From UBA1952 sp965246905 (GTDB lineage Bacteria > Bacteroidota > Bacteroidia > Chitinophagales > Chitinophagaceae): DNA of 64,000 nt. A program made the translations under genes and the position numbers. Of the stretch, positions 1 through 7,280 are shown piece after piece. The notes beneath the pieces are model-generated. The model saw only the letters and a list, made by a program, of their open reading frames with translations, searched no databases and was not told where the DNA came from. Positions within the stretch are counted from its first letter, which is position 1, and each line of letters begins with the position of its first letter. The stretch spans positions 1 to 64,000 of the forward strand of contig CBDFFZ010000023.1 of the NCBI GenBank assembly GCA_965246905.1, in the 5' to 3' direction.

Positions 1-261
1 TCCAGAAACTCTACAGATGGCTTAAACGATGGGATAGTATGCTCGGGTATATGCACCGCCGTATTCTGCCGGATGTTGCGGGCAGTTTTCGCTGCCCTGC
101 GTTTTAGCAAGAAAGAGCCAAATCCCCTTACATGCACCGGTTTCTCCTTCTTCGAGCGATGCTTTCACTTCTTTAAAGAAGGCTTCCATCGTTACGAGTA
201 CGTCCACTTTTGGCACACCGGTCTTGTCTGCAATCCGGTTGATAATATCTGCTTTAGTCAT
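1..261 (-). pseudogene. HU/IHF-family DNA-binding protein, frameshifted and cut by the window edge
   Basis: HU-type histone-like protein that bends and compacts DNA as a dimer. The first ~40 residues (start MTKADIINRIADKTGVPKVD) match the HU N-terminal helices. After residues GETG the frame runs into non-HU sequence and stops at 22. Removing one G at 139-140 of the plus strand restores a clean HU arm: VRGFGSF, then KRRAAKTARNIRQNT and IPSFKPSVEF, open to the left window edge. So one inserted base separates two good halves. It is either a real pseudogene or a sequencing error; the intact downstream arm favours an error or a very recent mutation. The last residues lie outside the window. Confidence 0.8.
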
Positions 262-578
262 AGCCTTAGTTATATTTAATTTTTGAGAAGTAAGTTATAA
301 ATCATTCCAAAAAAATCATTCCAAAGGATTATGGCTGTTAATTCTGTAAATATTTATGCATTATGGGCAATCAATTCCTGATAAGTGCTTTCTTTTCAAG
401 ATATCCCACTAATAGCAGCACAGTGCCTTTGGTCATTCCTTGCCAGGTTGGGAAGTTTTTTTTCAGCTTGATTTACAGGATAGCAGAAGCTTTATTCCTC
501 ATAATAATCCATCTGTCGGGCAGCCGACACTGCCCTTAGGCCAATAAGCCTATTTTACAAGAGCTAAAAGCCAAGATA
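262..578. other. Intergenic stretch, divergent upstream region of HU and the outer-membrane gene
   Basis: 317 bp without a credible gene. It must hold the promoters of the HU gene (leftward) and the barrel gene at 579 (rightward). The only structure seen is a 12-bp direct repeat, aatcattccaaa, at about 300-311 and 314-325, directly upstream of HU. Confidence 0.6.
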
Positions 579-1511
579 ATGCTCCGGACTACAGGTCTTT
601 TTATACTCAGTTGCCTGCTTTTTTTAAAGGCTAATGCGCAGGGATGCTCCGATGCAGGATTTTGCACGGCGGGTGCTTTACATACCCCCATGCCTGGCCC
701 GGATTCTTTACAAAAAGACAGGGGTTCAATAGCCTTTTCGGGGACAGTGGGGAAAGGTGAAAACAGCACCAGGATATCAATCTTCCAGGCGGAAGGACGC
801 TTTGCTATCAGCCCTGGGGTAATGCTGGAGGCCAAAATATCCTGCTATAATGCAACCGGCGATCTGGGCAGCCATACCGGCATCGGCGACCCGATCATTA
901 CCTGCTCCGGCAATTTATGGCAACGAAAAAACCTCCGGCTTACCGGTGTAGCGGGGCTGCGCGTCTCTCTGGGAAAAAGCGATGCAGGCAACAGTGCCGG
1001 CCACCCGCTGCCCATGCCCTATCAAAGCAACCTCGGTACTACCGATCTTATTACCGGCCTCACGCTTTCCTGGAAAAACTATCTGAGCATTGCCGCCGGG
1101 TGGCAGCAGCCAATTGTGCAGTACAATGACAACGGCTATGATGCCGGTAACTTCCCTGGTGAAGAAACAGCTTATCACGCTTACTTCAATAGCCGGAGGC
1201 TTCGCCGTAAGGGGGATGTTTTGCTCCGGGCAGACGGGCGATATACTTACCGGAAAATAGATATTGCAGCCGGCCCGCTGCTTATTGCGCACTTAGGTAA
1301 AGACCGCATCATTAATGGCGAAGACAGGGAAGTGGATGTTGCGGGCAGCGATGGATATACGCTGAATATAACCGGGAGTGTGGGCTACAAATTCAAGCGG
1401 CAGTATGTAATGCTGTCCGGCGGTGCGCCACTCGTTGTGCGTAAAAACCGCCCGGATGGGCTTACCCGCTCGGCGATTGCCACACTTAGCTGGCAATATT
1501 TTTTCAGGTAG
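579..1511 (+). CDS. Predicted secreted outer-membrane beta-barrel protein
   Basis: 310 aa. An N-terminal signal peptide is clear (hydrophobic FILSCLLFL ending ANAQG). The rest consists of alternating amphipathic strands with many Gly and aromatic residues and ends in a strand with a terminal aromatic (LSWQYFFR), as in barrel proteins inserted by BAM. The pattern resembles the uncharacterised transporter-like barrels common in Bacteroidota, for which no substrate is known. The next gene starts 78 bp downstream on the same strand, so co-transcription is possible. A soluble periplasmic beta-protein cannot be excluded. Confidence 0.6.
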   Translation: MLRTTGLFILSCLLFLKANAQGCSDAGFCTAGALHTPMPGPDSLQKDRGSIAFSGTVGKGENSTRISIFQAEGRFAISPGVMLEAKISCYNATGDLGSHTGIGDPIITCSGNLWQRKNLRLTGVAGLRVSLGKSDAGNSAGHPLPMPYQSNLGTTDLITGLTLSWKNYLSIAAGWQQPIVQYNDNGYDAGNFPGEETAYHAYFNSRRLRRKGDVLLRADGRYTYRKIDIAAGPLLIAHLGKDRIINGEDREVDVAGSDGYTLNITGSVGYKFKRQYVMLSGGAPLVVRKNRPDGLTRSAIATLSWQYFFR

Positions 1512-1589
1512 TGCATTTCCAATATGTCCCTTTGCCGACAAAAGCTTAACCTACGGCAACCGAACTTTACTTTTTTAAATTTAAAGATT

Positions 1590-2585
1590 ATGAACCGTGT
1601 ACTATTATTTGGGATGGCTTTATTTACAGCCCTTGGCACTACTGCGCAGCCTGTGCCCCGAAAAGTTGTGGCCGAGCATTTTACCAATACCTATTGCAGT
1701 GTATGCGCAAGCCGCAATCCCGGGCTTTACCAGAATCTTGCTGCATTCCCGCAGGTATTGCATATAAGCTACTACCCAAGCGCGCCATATCCCGCCTGCC
1801 CCGTTAATCAATATAATAAAGCACCGCAGGATGCGCGCACAAAGTATTACGGCGTTTATGGCAGTACTCCACGATTACTGGTACAGGGTAAAATAATTAG
1901 TTCCTCTTTTACCGATCCGGCTATTTTTCAGTCGGAGCTGGGCGCTGTCTCTCCTTTTGAGCTGCGTGCTACTATTCAGAAAACGGCAAATAATACCGGC
2001 TCAGCACACATAGCGCTCATCAGGCGCGATACAGGTAGTGTTGATTCTCTGTATGTGTATGGCGTCCTGGCGCAGGACAGCATAGCCTTTGCAGCTAATA
2101 ACGGCGAGCAAAAGCTGTATGATGTATTCCGTGCGCAAATAGGGGATACTGGCCGCCGGAAGATTGCTGTACCTCTTGCAATAGGTGATTCTACACTATT
2201 GGATGTACCGTTTACGATTGGTACAGGCTGGCCGGATGCTCATATCTATGCAACGATCTTAGTGCAGCATGCAGATAACAGCATTGAGCAGGCAGTAAGA
2301 TCAGGTGCATTGAAGCTTATTAACCCCACAGGTATCTTAACTAAGCCGGAATCACCTGCTGTTACACTTTATCCAAATCCCGCCTTTAGCCAATTGAATA
2401 TAAAAGGTCTGCAGGCTAATGATTATACCATTCGTATCTGTGATTTTGAAGGGCGCATCATGAGTAGCAATATAGTAAACAGTCAAATGTCTTCTATTGA
2501 CATTGGATATCTGGCTACCGGCGTTTATGTGTTGGAGCTAACAAGCCAGGAAGGTGCACAGCATTTACTTTTTGTAAAGAAGTAA
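1590..2585 (+). CDS. Omp28-like thioredoxin-fold protein with T9SS sorting domain
   Basis: 331 aa from the ATG at 1590. The upstream TTG/ATG options add a charged non-signal tail, whereas this start gives a proper signal peptide (MNRVLLFGMALFTALGTTAQ). The mature N-terminus has HFTNTYCSVCASRNP, a CxxC within the Omp28-like family context. The last ~75 residues form a type A T9SS sorting domain: LYPNPAFSQLNI, then a beta-rich segment ending GVYVLELTSQEG and LLFVKK. It is predicted to be exported by Sec, passed through T9SS and anchored or released at the surface. The CxxC suggests a redox or structural disulfide role; no substrate can be named. Confidence 0.75.
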   Translation: MNRVLLFGMALFTALGTTAQPVPRKVVAEHFTNTYCSVCASRNPGLYQNLAAFPQVLHISYYPSAPYPACPVNQYNKAPQDARTKYYGVYGSTPRLLVQGKIISSSFTDPAIFQSELGAVSPFELRATIQKTANNTGSAHIALIRRDTGSVDSLYVYGVLAQDSIAFAANNGEQKLYDVFRAQIGDTGRRKIAVPLAIGDSTLLDVPFTIGTGWPDAHIYATILVQHADNSIEQAVRSGALKLINPTGILTKPESPAVTLYPNPAFSQLNIKGLQANDYTIRICDFEGRIMSSNIVNSQMSSIDIGYLATGVYVLELTSQEGAQHLLFVKK

Positions 2586-2703
2586 AATGCGCTCTTCGCT
2601 AATTTCTACCAGGGTTGAGGCACTTGTGGTTGAACGCTAATAGCACGCGTGTATTCAGTACGGCAAGCTTTTAAACTCAGCGACCAAAAAACAGGCTATC
2701 CGA

Positions 2704-2732
2704 TTGTAAGACAGAAATAATGATTAGCTTTT
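2704..2732 (+). promoter_or_regulatory. Possible Bacteroidota-type promoter of the Crp/Fnr gene
   Basis: TTG at 2704-2706 and TAGCTTTT at 2725-2732 are spaced about 18 bp and resemble the Bacteroidota -33 (TTG) and -7 (TAnnTTTG) boxes, 19 bp before the ATG at 2752. The last G of the -7 box is missing, so this is only suggestive. Confidence 0.3.
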
Positions 2733-2751
2733 AGGCCCCAAACACCTGTTC

Positions 2752-3447
2752 ATGCTCCCGGAAGACCAGCTTCTCATTATCCGAAGAAATGATTTTTTGG
2801 ATCTCCTTACGGAAGATGACTATGAGGATCTTAACATTGCCCATAACTTTCTACTGGCCGATAAGAATACTTATTTCTACTTCGATGCGGCACACCATAA
2901 CAAGCTCTATTTTATAAAGGAAGGCTTTGTACGCATAGGTCATGTAGATGATGAGGGTAACGAATTTGTAAAGGATATTCTTCAACCGGGCGATGTATTC
3001 GGGCAGGTAGCCCTGGAGCGTACCGGCCTTGACAATGAGTTTGCGCAGGCGCACCGTAAAAACACCATTCTATGCGCCTTTAATATTGAAGATTTCCGGC
3101 AGTTACTCGCAAAAAAGCCAACACTCGCCGTTTGCTATGCGCAAAAAATCGGCCGCAAGATGCGCAGGATAGAGAACCGGCTCATAAACCTCCTGCAACG
3201 CGACGTGCGCACTCGGCTTCTCTATTTCTTCTGGTCTCTTCTTTCCGGAGCAGATGGCTCTCCCAACCAGATCGAGATACCCAACTACCTGACACATGAG
3301 GATATTGCCCGCCTAACCGGCACCAGCCGACAAACGGTAACCACCCTCATAAATCAGCTTGCGGAAGAAGGCCACCTGCACATAGACCGCAAATCCATAA
3401 TCATCTACGATATGCAATGGCTGCGCCGCGAGGCAAAGGCAGGATAG
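2752..3447 (+). CDS. Crp/Fnr-family transcriptional regulator
   Basis: 231 aa. Residues ~25-145 form the cyclic-nucleotide-binding-like beta barrel (NKLYFIKEGFVRIGHVDDEG, then LQPGDVFGQVAL). Residues ~165-225 form a Crp-type winged helix-turn-helix with recognition region HEDIARLTGTSRQTVTTLIN and wing GHLHIDRKSIIIYD. There is no Fnr-type N-terminal cysteine cluster, so an iron-sulfur sensor is unlikely. The effector is unknown. The gene is monocistronic, with a hairpin terminator shared with the convergent gene downstream. Confidence 0.9.
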   Translation: MLPEDQLLIIRRNDFLDLLTEDDYEDLNIAHNFLLADKNTYFYFDAAHHNKLYFIKEGFVRIGHVDDEGNEFVKDILQPGDVFGQVALERTGLDNEFAQAHRKNTILCAFNIEDFRQLLAKKPTLAVCYAQKIGRKMRRIENRLINLLQRDVRTRLLYFFWSLLSGADGSPNQIEIPNYLTHEDIARLTGTSRQTVTTLINQLAEEGHLHIDRKSIIIYDMQWLRREAKAG

Positions 3448-3471
3448 GCCCGGCATTAAGCATATCATTAA

Positions 3472-3495
3472 AAAGGCTGCCAGAAGGCAGCCTTT
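3472..3495. terminator. Bidirectional terminator between convergent genes
   Basis: A 10-bp perfect stem (aaaggctgcc / ggcagccttt) with loop agaa. It starts 25 bp after the stop of the plus-strand Crp/Fnr gene and ends 8 bp from the stop of the minus-strand gene. A/T runs flank both sides, so it can serve both. Confidence 0.75.
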
Positions 3496-3503
3496 CAAAG
3501 AAA

Positions 3504-3818
3504 TTACTTGCTGATGAGCTTTAGGGGCGACCGCCATGCGGCGTGGCGCTGCATTTCATACATCAGTCGCTTGAGCAGGAAGTACATGATCGCACCGTCA
3601 TCCATCCAGCCTACTACCGGGATAAAATCCGGGATCAGATCTATGGGCGAAATAATATACAGCAGCCCCAGCACGATTGCTACTATGGTAAGGAGCGAGG
3701 CTTTGTAAGTACCGCGCCACATGTCGCTAAGCATCCCGAAGAGCTCGCTGCGGTGTTTCCATAAAGCAGAAAGCGTACGTATCTGCTGCACTTTCTTTAT
3801 CATGGGTATTTTTGCCAT
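3504..3818 (-). CDS. DUF1232 (YkvA-like) small membrane protein
   Basis: 104 aa. It carries the DUF1232 signature: a transmembrane helix (TIVAIVLGLLYIISPIDLIP) followed by DFIPVVGWMDDGAIMYFLLK. The family is of unknown function; members are short inner-membrane proteins. N-terminal residues ~15-40 are cationic and probably cytosolic. It converges on the Crp/Fnr gene, with a shared terminator between them. Confidence 0.85.
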   Translation of the reverse strand: MAKIPMIKKVQQIRTLSALWKHRSELFGMLSDMWRGTYKASLLTIVAIVLGLLYIISPIDLIPDFIPVVGWMDDGAIMYFLLKRLMYEMQRHAAWRSPLKLISK

Positions 3819-3919
3819 CTTGTTTATTTATTGTTTTGTTTCACTAAAATTACGAAGGCTGCGGGTGGATTTTGGTGAAGGTTTTGGTAAGATGAATCTT
3901 CTTATTTACGGCGCCGCTT

Positions 3920-4960
3920 TTACTTTCGTACGCGCTGCCGCAGCGGATGATCCTTGCTTTTGTTGAAGGTTTTTACGCCTGCTCTTTTAGCGCCGCGGCG
4001 GCGGATGACCTGCTCTTCCTCCGGTAGGTGGATTTCCTCAAAACAGGCATCGGAGCAGCAGCCTTCATACTTCGCGGCGCAGGCAGGGCACTGGATGAAG
4101 AGCATGTGGCAAGCTTCGTTCTTACAATTGGTATGCTCATCGCTCAGGTTGCCGCACTGGTGGCAATGGGCAATCACATCTTCGGTAATGCGCTCGCCGA
4201 GACGGCCATCGAACACGAAGTTTTTACCAATGAATTTAAGAGGCAGGTTTTCCTCTTTGGCTCTGCGGGTATATTCAATAATGCCGCCTTCTAACTGGAA
4301 CACATTTTTGAAGCCGTTGTGCAGCAGGTAGGCGCTGGCTTTCTCGCAGCGGATGCCACCGGTGCAATACATGATGATGTTCTTATCGCGCTGGCTACTG
4401 AGCATTTCTGCGGCCATAGGTAGCTGATCGCGGAAGGTATCGGAAGGTACTTCGAGGGCGTTCCGGAAGTGGCCTACCTCGTACTCGTAGTGGTTGCGCA
4501 TATCCACGATGATGGTGTTGGCATCTTCGGCGAGCTTGTTGAATGCCGCGGCTTTGAGGTGGGTGCCGGTTTTTGCGGGGTCGAAGTCCGGGTTATCGAT
4601 GCCATCGGCTACGATCTTGGGGCGGACTTTTATTTTAAGCACCCAGAAAGATCTTCCATCGTCATCTACGGCAATATTGAGTCGCACGTTCATTAATGCT
4701 GCGTAGCTGTCGAGGCAGGCTTTGAAGGATTCCAGGCGGCTTTGCGGTACGCTTACCTGGGCATTGATGCCTTCGTGCGCTACATAGATACGCCCGAAAA
4801 CATTGAGCGCTTCGAGCTTCTGGTAGAGCTCATTGCGGAAGCTTTCGGGCTCCTGTATGTGGAAGTATTTATAGAAGGAAATGGTGGTTCGCGGCTCGCT
4901 CTCGGCAAGCATGCGCTGCTTCAACTCTTCGTTGTTGATGCGGTTGTGTAACACTGGCAT
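3920..4960 (-). CDS. trhO: tRNA uridine(34) hydroxylase TrhO (rhodanese-domain YceA family)
   Basis: 346 aa from the ATG at 4960 (MPVLHNRINNEELKQ). The open frame extends 45 codons further up, but that part is low-complexity and not TrhO-like. An N-terminal ferredoxin-like domain (YKYFHIQEPESFRNEL, AHEGINAQVSVP) precedes a rhodanese domain whose active-site loop is MYCTGGIRCEKA, and a Cys-rich C-terminus (CHQCG, CPACAAKYEGCC). TrhO makes 5-hydroxyuridine at tRNA position 34 in an oxygen-dependent reaction. Length agrees with E. coli YceA (~350 aa). The gene appears monocistronic. Confidence 0.93.
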   Translation of the reverse strand: MPVLHNRINNEELKQRMLAESEPRTTISFYKYFHIQEPESFRNELYQKLEALNVFGRIYVAHEGINAQVSVPQSRLESFKACLDSYAALMNVRLNIAVDDDGRSFWVLKIKVRPKIVADGIDNPDFDPAKTGTHLKAAAFNKLAEDANTIIVDMRNHYEYEVGHFRNALEVPSDTFRDQLPMAAEMLSSQRDKNIIMYCTGGIRCEKASAYLLHNGFKNVFQLEGGIIEYTRRAKEENLPLKFIGKNFVFDGRLGERITEDVIAHCHQCGNLSDEHTNCKNEACHMLFIQCPACAAKYEGCCSDACFEEIHLPEEEQVIRRRGAKRAGVKTFNKSKDHPLRQRVRK

Positions 4961-5120
4961 GGTGTACCTCCCGGTATTATTGTAAGGAGCGAAATTAAGG
5001 TTTTTGTGTGTCTGGAATTGGGATTTGGAATTTGGCCTGACTGATGTTTTATGCCTGTGGTGTGTAGTGTGTCTTGTACTGAAATAGCTTGTCACGTCTG
5101 GGGATTAAAAACCAGAGTAA

Positions 5121-5534
5121 ATGCAAGAACAAAAGACAAAGCCGGGCTACACAATCCGGTTATCAGACAGCTTCGGCCAGGTGGGGGAAGCACAACAATT
5201 TGAGACCGCTTTCCGCCGCTGGCTGGTCGGTGAGATCCGCTGCGGTGAACTGACAGCCAGTCAGGCCATCGAGCGATTCGGCCTTAGCCCGGCAAGCGGC
5301 CGAGCCCTGATCTACACCTGGATCAGACGCTACGGCGACACCCATCCCCTACCTTTGCCCCCTATGACCGAGGCCGAACAGGCAGAGCTCGATGCCTTGC
5401 GCAAAAGAAACAAAGAGCTCGAAGACCAGCTGGCGCATGCCCGGCTGCGCGGCACCGCCCTGGATACGATGATCGACGTGGCCGAAGACCAGTTCAAAAT
5501 CGAGATCCGAAAAAAAGCTGGCACCAAACAGTAA
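5121..5534 (+). CDS. IS3-family transposase OrfA (helix-turn-helix part)
   Basis: 137 aa. The N-terminus carries a helix-turn-helix (ELTASQAIERFGLSPASGRA, then TWIRRYGDTHP). A leucine-zipper-like coiled coil follows (EAEQAELDALRKRNKELEDQ), the usual OrfA layout for DNA binding and dimerisation. The 0-frame product ends KKAGTKQ just after an A7 slippery run. On its own OrfA typically acts as a repressor of transposition; the functional transposase is the OrfAB fusion. Confidence 0.85.
   Translation: MQEQKTKPGYTIRLSDSFGQVGEAQQFETAFRRWLVGEIRCGELTASQAIERFGLSPASGRALIYTWIRRYGDTHPLPLPPMTEAEQAELDALRKRNKELEDQLAHARLRGTALDTMIDVAEDQFKIEIRKKAGTKQ
5510..5516 (+). promoter_or_regulatory. Programmed -1 ribosomal frameshift heptamer
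   Basis: Seven As in the OrfA frame read as (cg)A AAA AAA g. A -1 slip moves ribosomes from the OrfA frame (0) to the OrfB frame, which is open across this site. This is the standard IS3-family arrangement. I did not resolve a downstream stimulatory pseudoknot. Confidence 0.8.
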
Positions 5535-6493
5535 GTCTGCTGCGCATTTTGTATCCCGACCGCCATGGTCTGGGTACCCTGTGCGCACTGTTTGGGAAGT
5601 CGAGACAGGCTTTCTACGATTACGGTGAGCGGCAGCACAACCGGGGCATCCGCGATACCCTGGTACTAAAGCTGGTGGGTGACATCCGCCGCGATCTACC
5701 CCGCATTGGCGCCGCCAAGCTGCATTTTATGCTCACAGAACCCTTTGGGCGCCATGCCATAAAGCTCGGCCGCGATGGTCTTTATGATTTGCTTGACCGC
5801 CATGGCATGCTCATGCGAAAACGCAGGCGTAAGGCGCGCACCACCGATTCAGACCATCCCTACCGAAAGTATCCCAACCTGATCCGGGACCTGGCGCTGG
5901 ACGGCCCCTGCCAGCTCTGGGTAAGCGACATTACTTACCTGCGGGCCGGGGACAGCTTCTGTTACCTAAGCATCATCACCGATGCCTACAGCCACAAGAT
6001 CGTGGGCTACCGGCTGCAAAAGGGGCTGCACGCCGAAGGCCCGCTTCTGGCCCTGAAGATGGCCGTGGCTGCCAACAAGGTCACCGAAGCGCTGATCCAT
6101 CACTCGGACCGCGGCGTGCAGTACTGCTGCGGGGAATATGTGGATGAATTGAAGGCCAATAAGATCCGCATCTCAATGACCGAGAACGGTGATCCCTACG
6201 AGAATGCACTTGCCGAGCGGGTCAATGGCATTCTTAAAGACGAGTTTGAGCTGGATCAGACTTTCGAGCATTATGGGGCAGCGTCGGTGGCGGTGGACAG
6301 CGCGGCGGTGCGTTATAACAATCTTCGTCCGCACGCGAGCTGCGATTACCTGACCCCTGACGTGGCGCACGAGGGTCAGGGTGTGCTTCGAAAACGCTGG
6401 GGCAAGTCACCGGTCAGCGTATCCGGGGACGGGGCTGAGGAAGTGGTGATAAAGGAAAGCATAGCGAAGCCTGTGGCCGTGTTATCCACCTAA
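5516..6493 (+). CDS. IS3-family transposase OrfB (DDE integrase core), made by -1 frameshift from OrfA
   Basis: After slippage at A7 the reading continues KKSWHQTVSLLRILYPD and on for 325 codons, giving an OrfAB product of about 457 aa. There is no in-frame ATG near the start (the first start-like codon is TTG at 5549), supporting expression by frameshift. The rve/DDE core is intact: WVSDITYLR (first D), HHSDRGVQY (second D) and ENALAERVNGILKDEF (E with the usual +7 K/R context). It catalyses cut-out and integration of the element. The protein ends VAVLST; its stop lies within a palindrome. Confidence 0.88.
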   Translation, partial: SWHQTVSLLRILYPDRHGLGTLCALFGKSRQAFYDYGERQHNRGIRDTLVLKLVGDIRRDLPRIGAAKLHFMLTEPFGRHAIKLGRDGLYDLLDRHGMLMRKRRRKARTTDSDHPYRKYPNLIRDLALDGPCQLWVSDITYLRAGDSFCYLSIITDAYSHKIVGYRLQKGLHAEGPLLALKMAVAANKVTEALIHHSDRGVQYCCGEYVDELKANKIRISMTENGDPYENALAERVNGILKDEFELDQTFEHYGAASVAVDSAAVRYNNLRPHASCDYLTPDVAHEGQGVLRKRWGKSPVSVSGDGAEEVVIKESIAKPVAVLST

Positions 6494-6552
6494 ATGTTCT
6501 ATACGGCGGGCAGGCTTTGGGGCCTGCCCGCCTAAACATTTAGGTGGATAAC
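6481..6552. repeat. 72-bp nested palindrome at the orfB 3' end
   Basis: The outer arms are an 18-bp perfect inverted repeat (gttatccacctaaatgtt at 6481-6498, its complement at 6535-6552). Inside sits a second perfect 11-bp stem (ggcgggcaggc 6505-6515 / gcctgcccgcc 6522-6532, loop tttggg). The last codons of orfB are part of the outer left arm. It could be a transcription barrier protecting the IS or host genes, or a structured IS end. No long U-run follows, so it is not a textbook terminator. Confidence 0.8.
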
Positions 6553-7280
6553 ACTGCGGGGACAGGAAAACAGGAATAAGGGTGGATCCTGCCGGGGGTA
6601 AACAGGAATAAGGAAAGAGGTGAAGGGGCTGACAGAATTACCGGTGCAGGATGTAAGGGGAATCCATAATAAGAAAGAACAGCCACCCTAAGTTCAGGAA
6701 TAAGAGAGGGGGCTGAAAGACCAAATCAGGATCAAAATAAAAGGGTATACCTTGAATCAGCGATAAGCCGATGCAGTGTCGGCAAAATTAAAAACAACGC
6801 TCAGAAGTGTAAAGCTTTTTTAGGACCAGACAGTGTAACTGTCTCCGATGGTAGTGTATTGATCTCCGATGGCGGTGTTTCGATGTCTGGCGGCGGTGTT
6901 TCGCGCGCCGCTTATGGTGTATTGATGTCCGATTGAGGTGTTTCGCGCTCCGACAGAGGTGTTTCGTTCTCCGATAGAGGTGTTTCGTTCTCCGACGGAG
7001 GTGTTTCGCGCTCCAACGGAGGTGTATTTTCTTATGGATATTTATTTGCTTAATGTCTGAACCGGGATTTTATTAGGATTCAATAGATTTTAGCCGGATG
7101 CCTTTCCGGAACTTTTGTACTTCCTGTTTCTAATCCTTTCATCCTTTAAATCTTGATAAAATCTTAGTTCAGACGGGTACAGCTTGCAGGAAAAGCTTAA
7201 TAGCCATCCTCAGATGAACGGTGCCAACGCCCCGACTGCTCAATAGCAATTCTCCGGCTTAACCCCCAAATAATCCTTCT
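6494..7280. other. 787-bp gene-free region between the IS and tamL
   Basis: Besides the palindrome end and the 21-bp minisatellite at 6842-7030, the decamer caggaataag recurs three times (about 6570, 6603 and 6695). A small palindrome, agacag tgtaa ctgtct, sits at about 6828-6844 next to the minisatellite. The remaining part (7031-7280) shows nothing I can name. It lies downstream of tamL and is non-coding by all frames. Confidence 0.5.
6842..7030. repeat. Minisatellite A: nine 21-bp tandem units
   Basis: Nine head-to-tail imperfect units of exactly 21 bp, consensus close to tctccgayrgaggtgtttcg plus one base. Because 21 is divisible by 3, the minus strand reads open through all units as a 7-residue repeat of the form GERNTSI / GARNTSV. 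That frame has no ATG and is bounded by a TAA at each end, so I do not call it a gene. There are no spacers, hence no CRISPR. Confidence 0.85.

Larger units (their letters stand above)
5121..6493 (+). mobile_element. IS3-family insertion sequence (coding part; ends not resolved)
   Basis: Two overlapping frames encode an OrfA/OrfB transposase of IS3 type, joined by a -1 frameshift site at 5510-5516. The coding part is visibly richer in GC than its neighbours. I could not find a convincing pair of terminal inverted repeats or a target duplication. A 72-bp nested palindrome at 6481-6552 overlaps the orfB stop and may be part of the right end. Single copy within this window. Confidence 0.85.

Noticed and set aside
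6842..7030. CRISPR array
   Set aside because: Units are contiguous 21-mers without spacers and there are no cas genes in the window.
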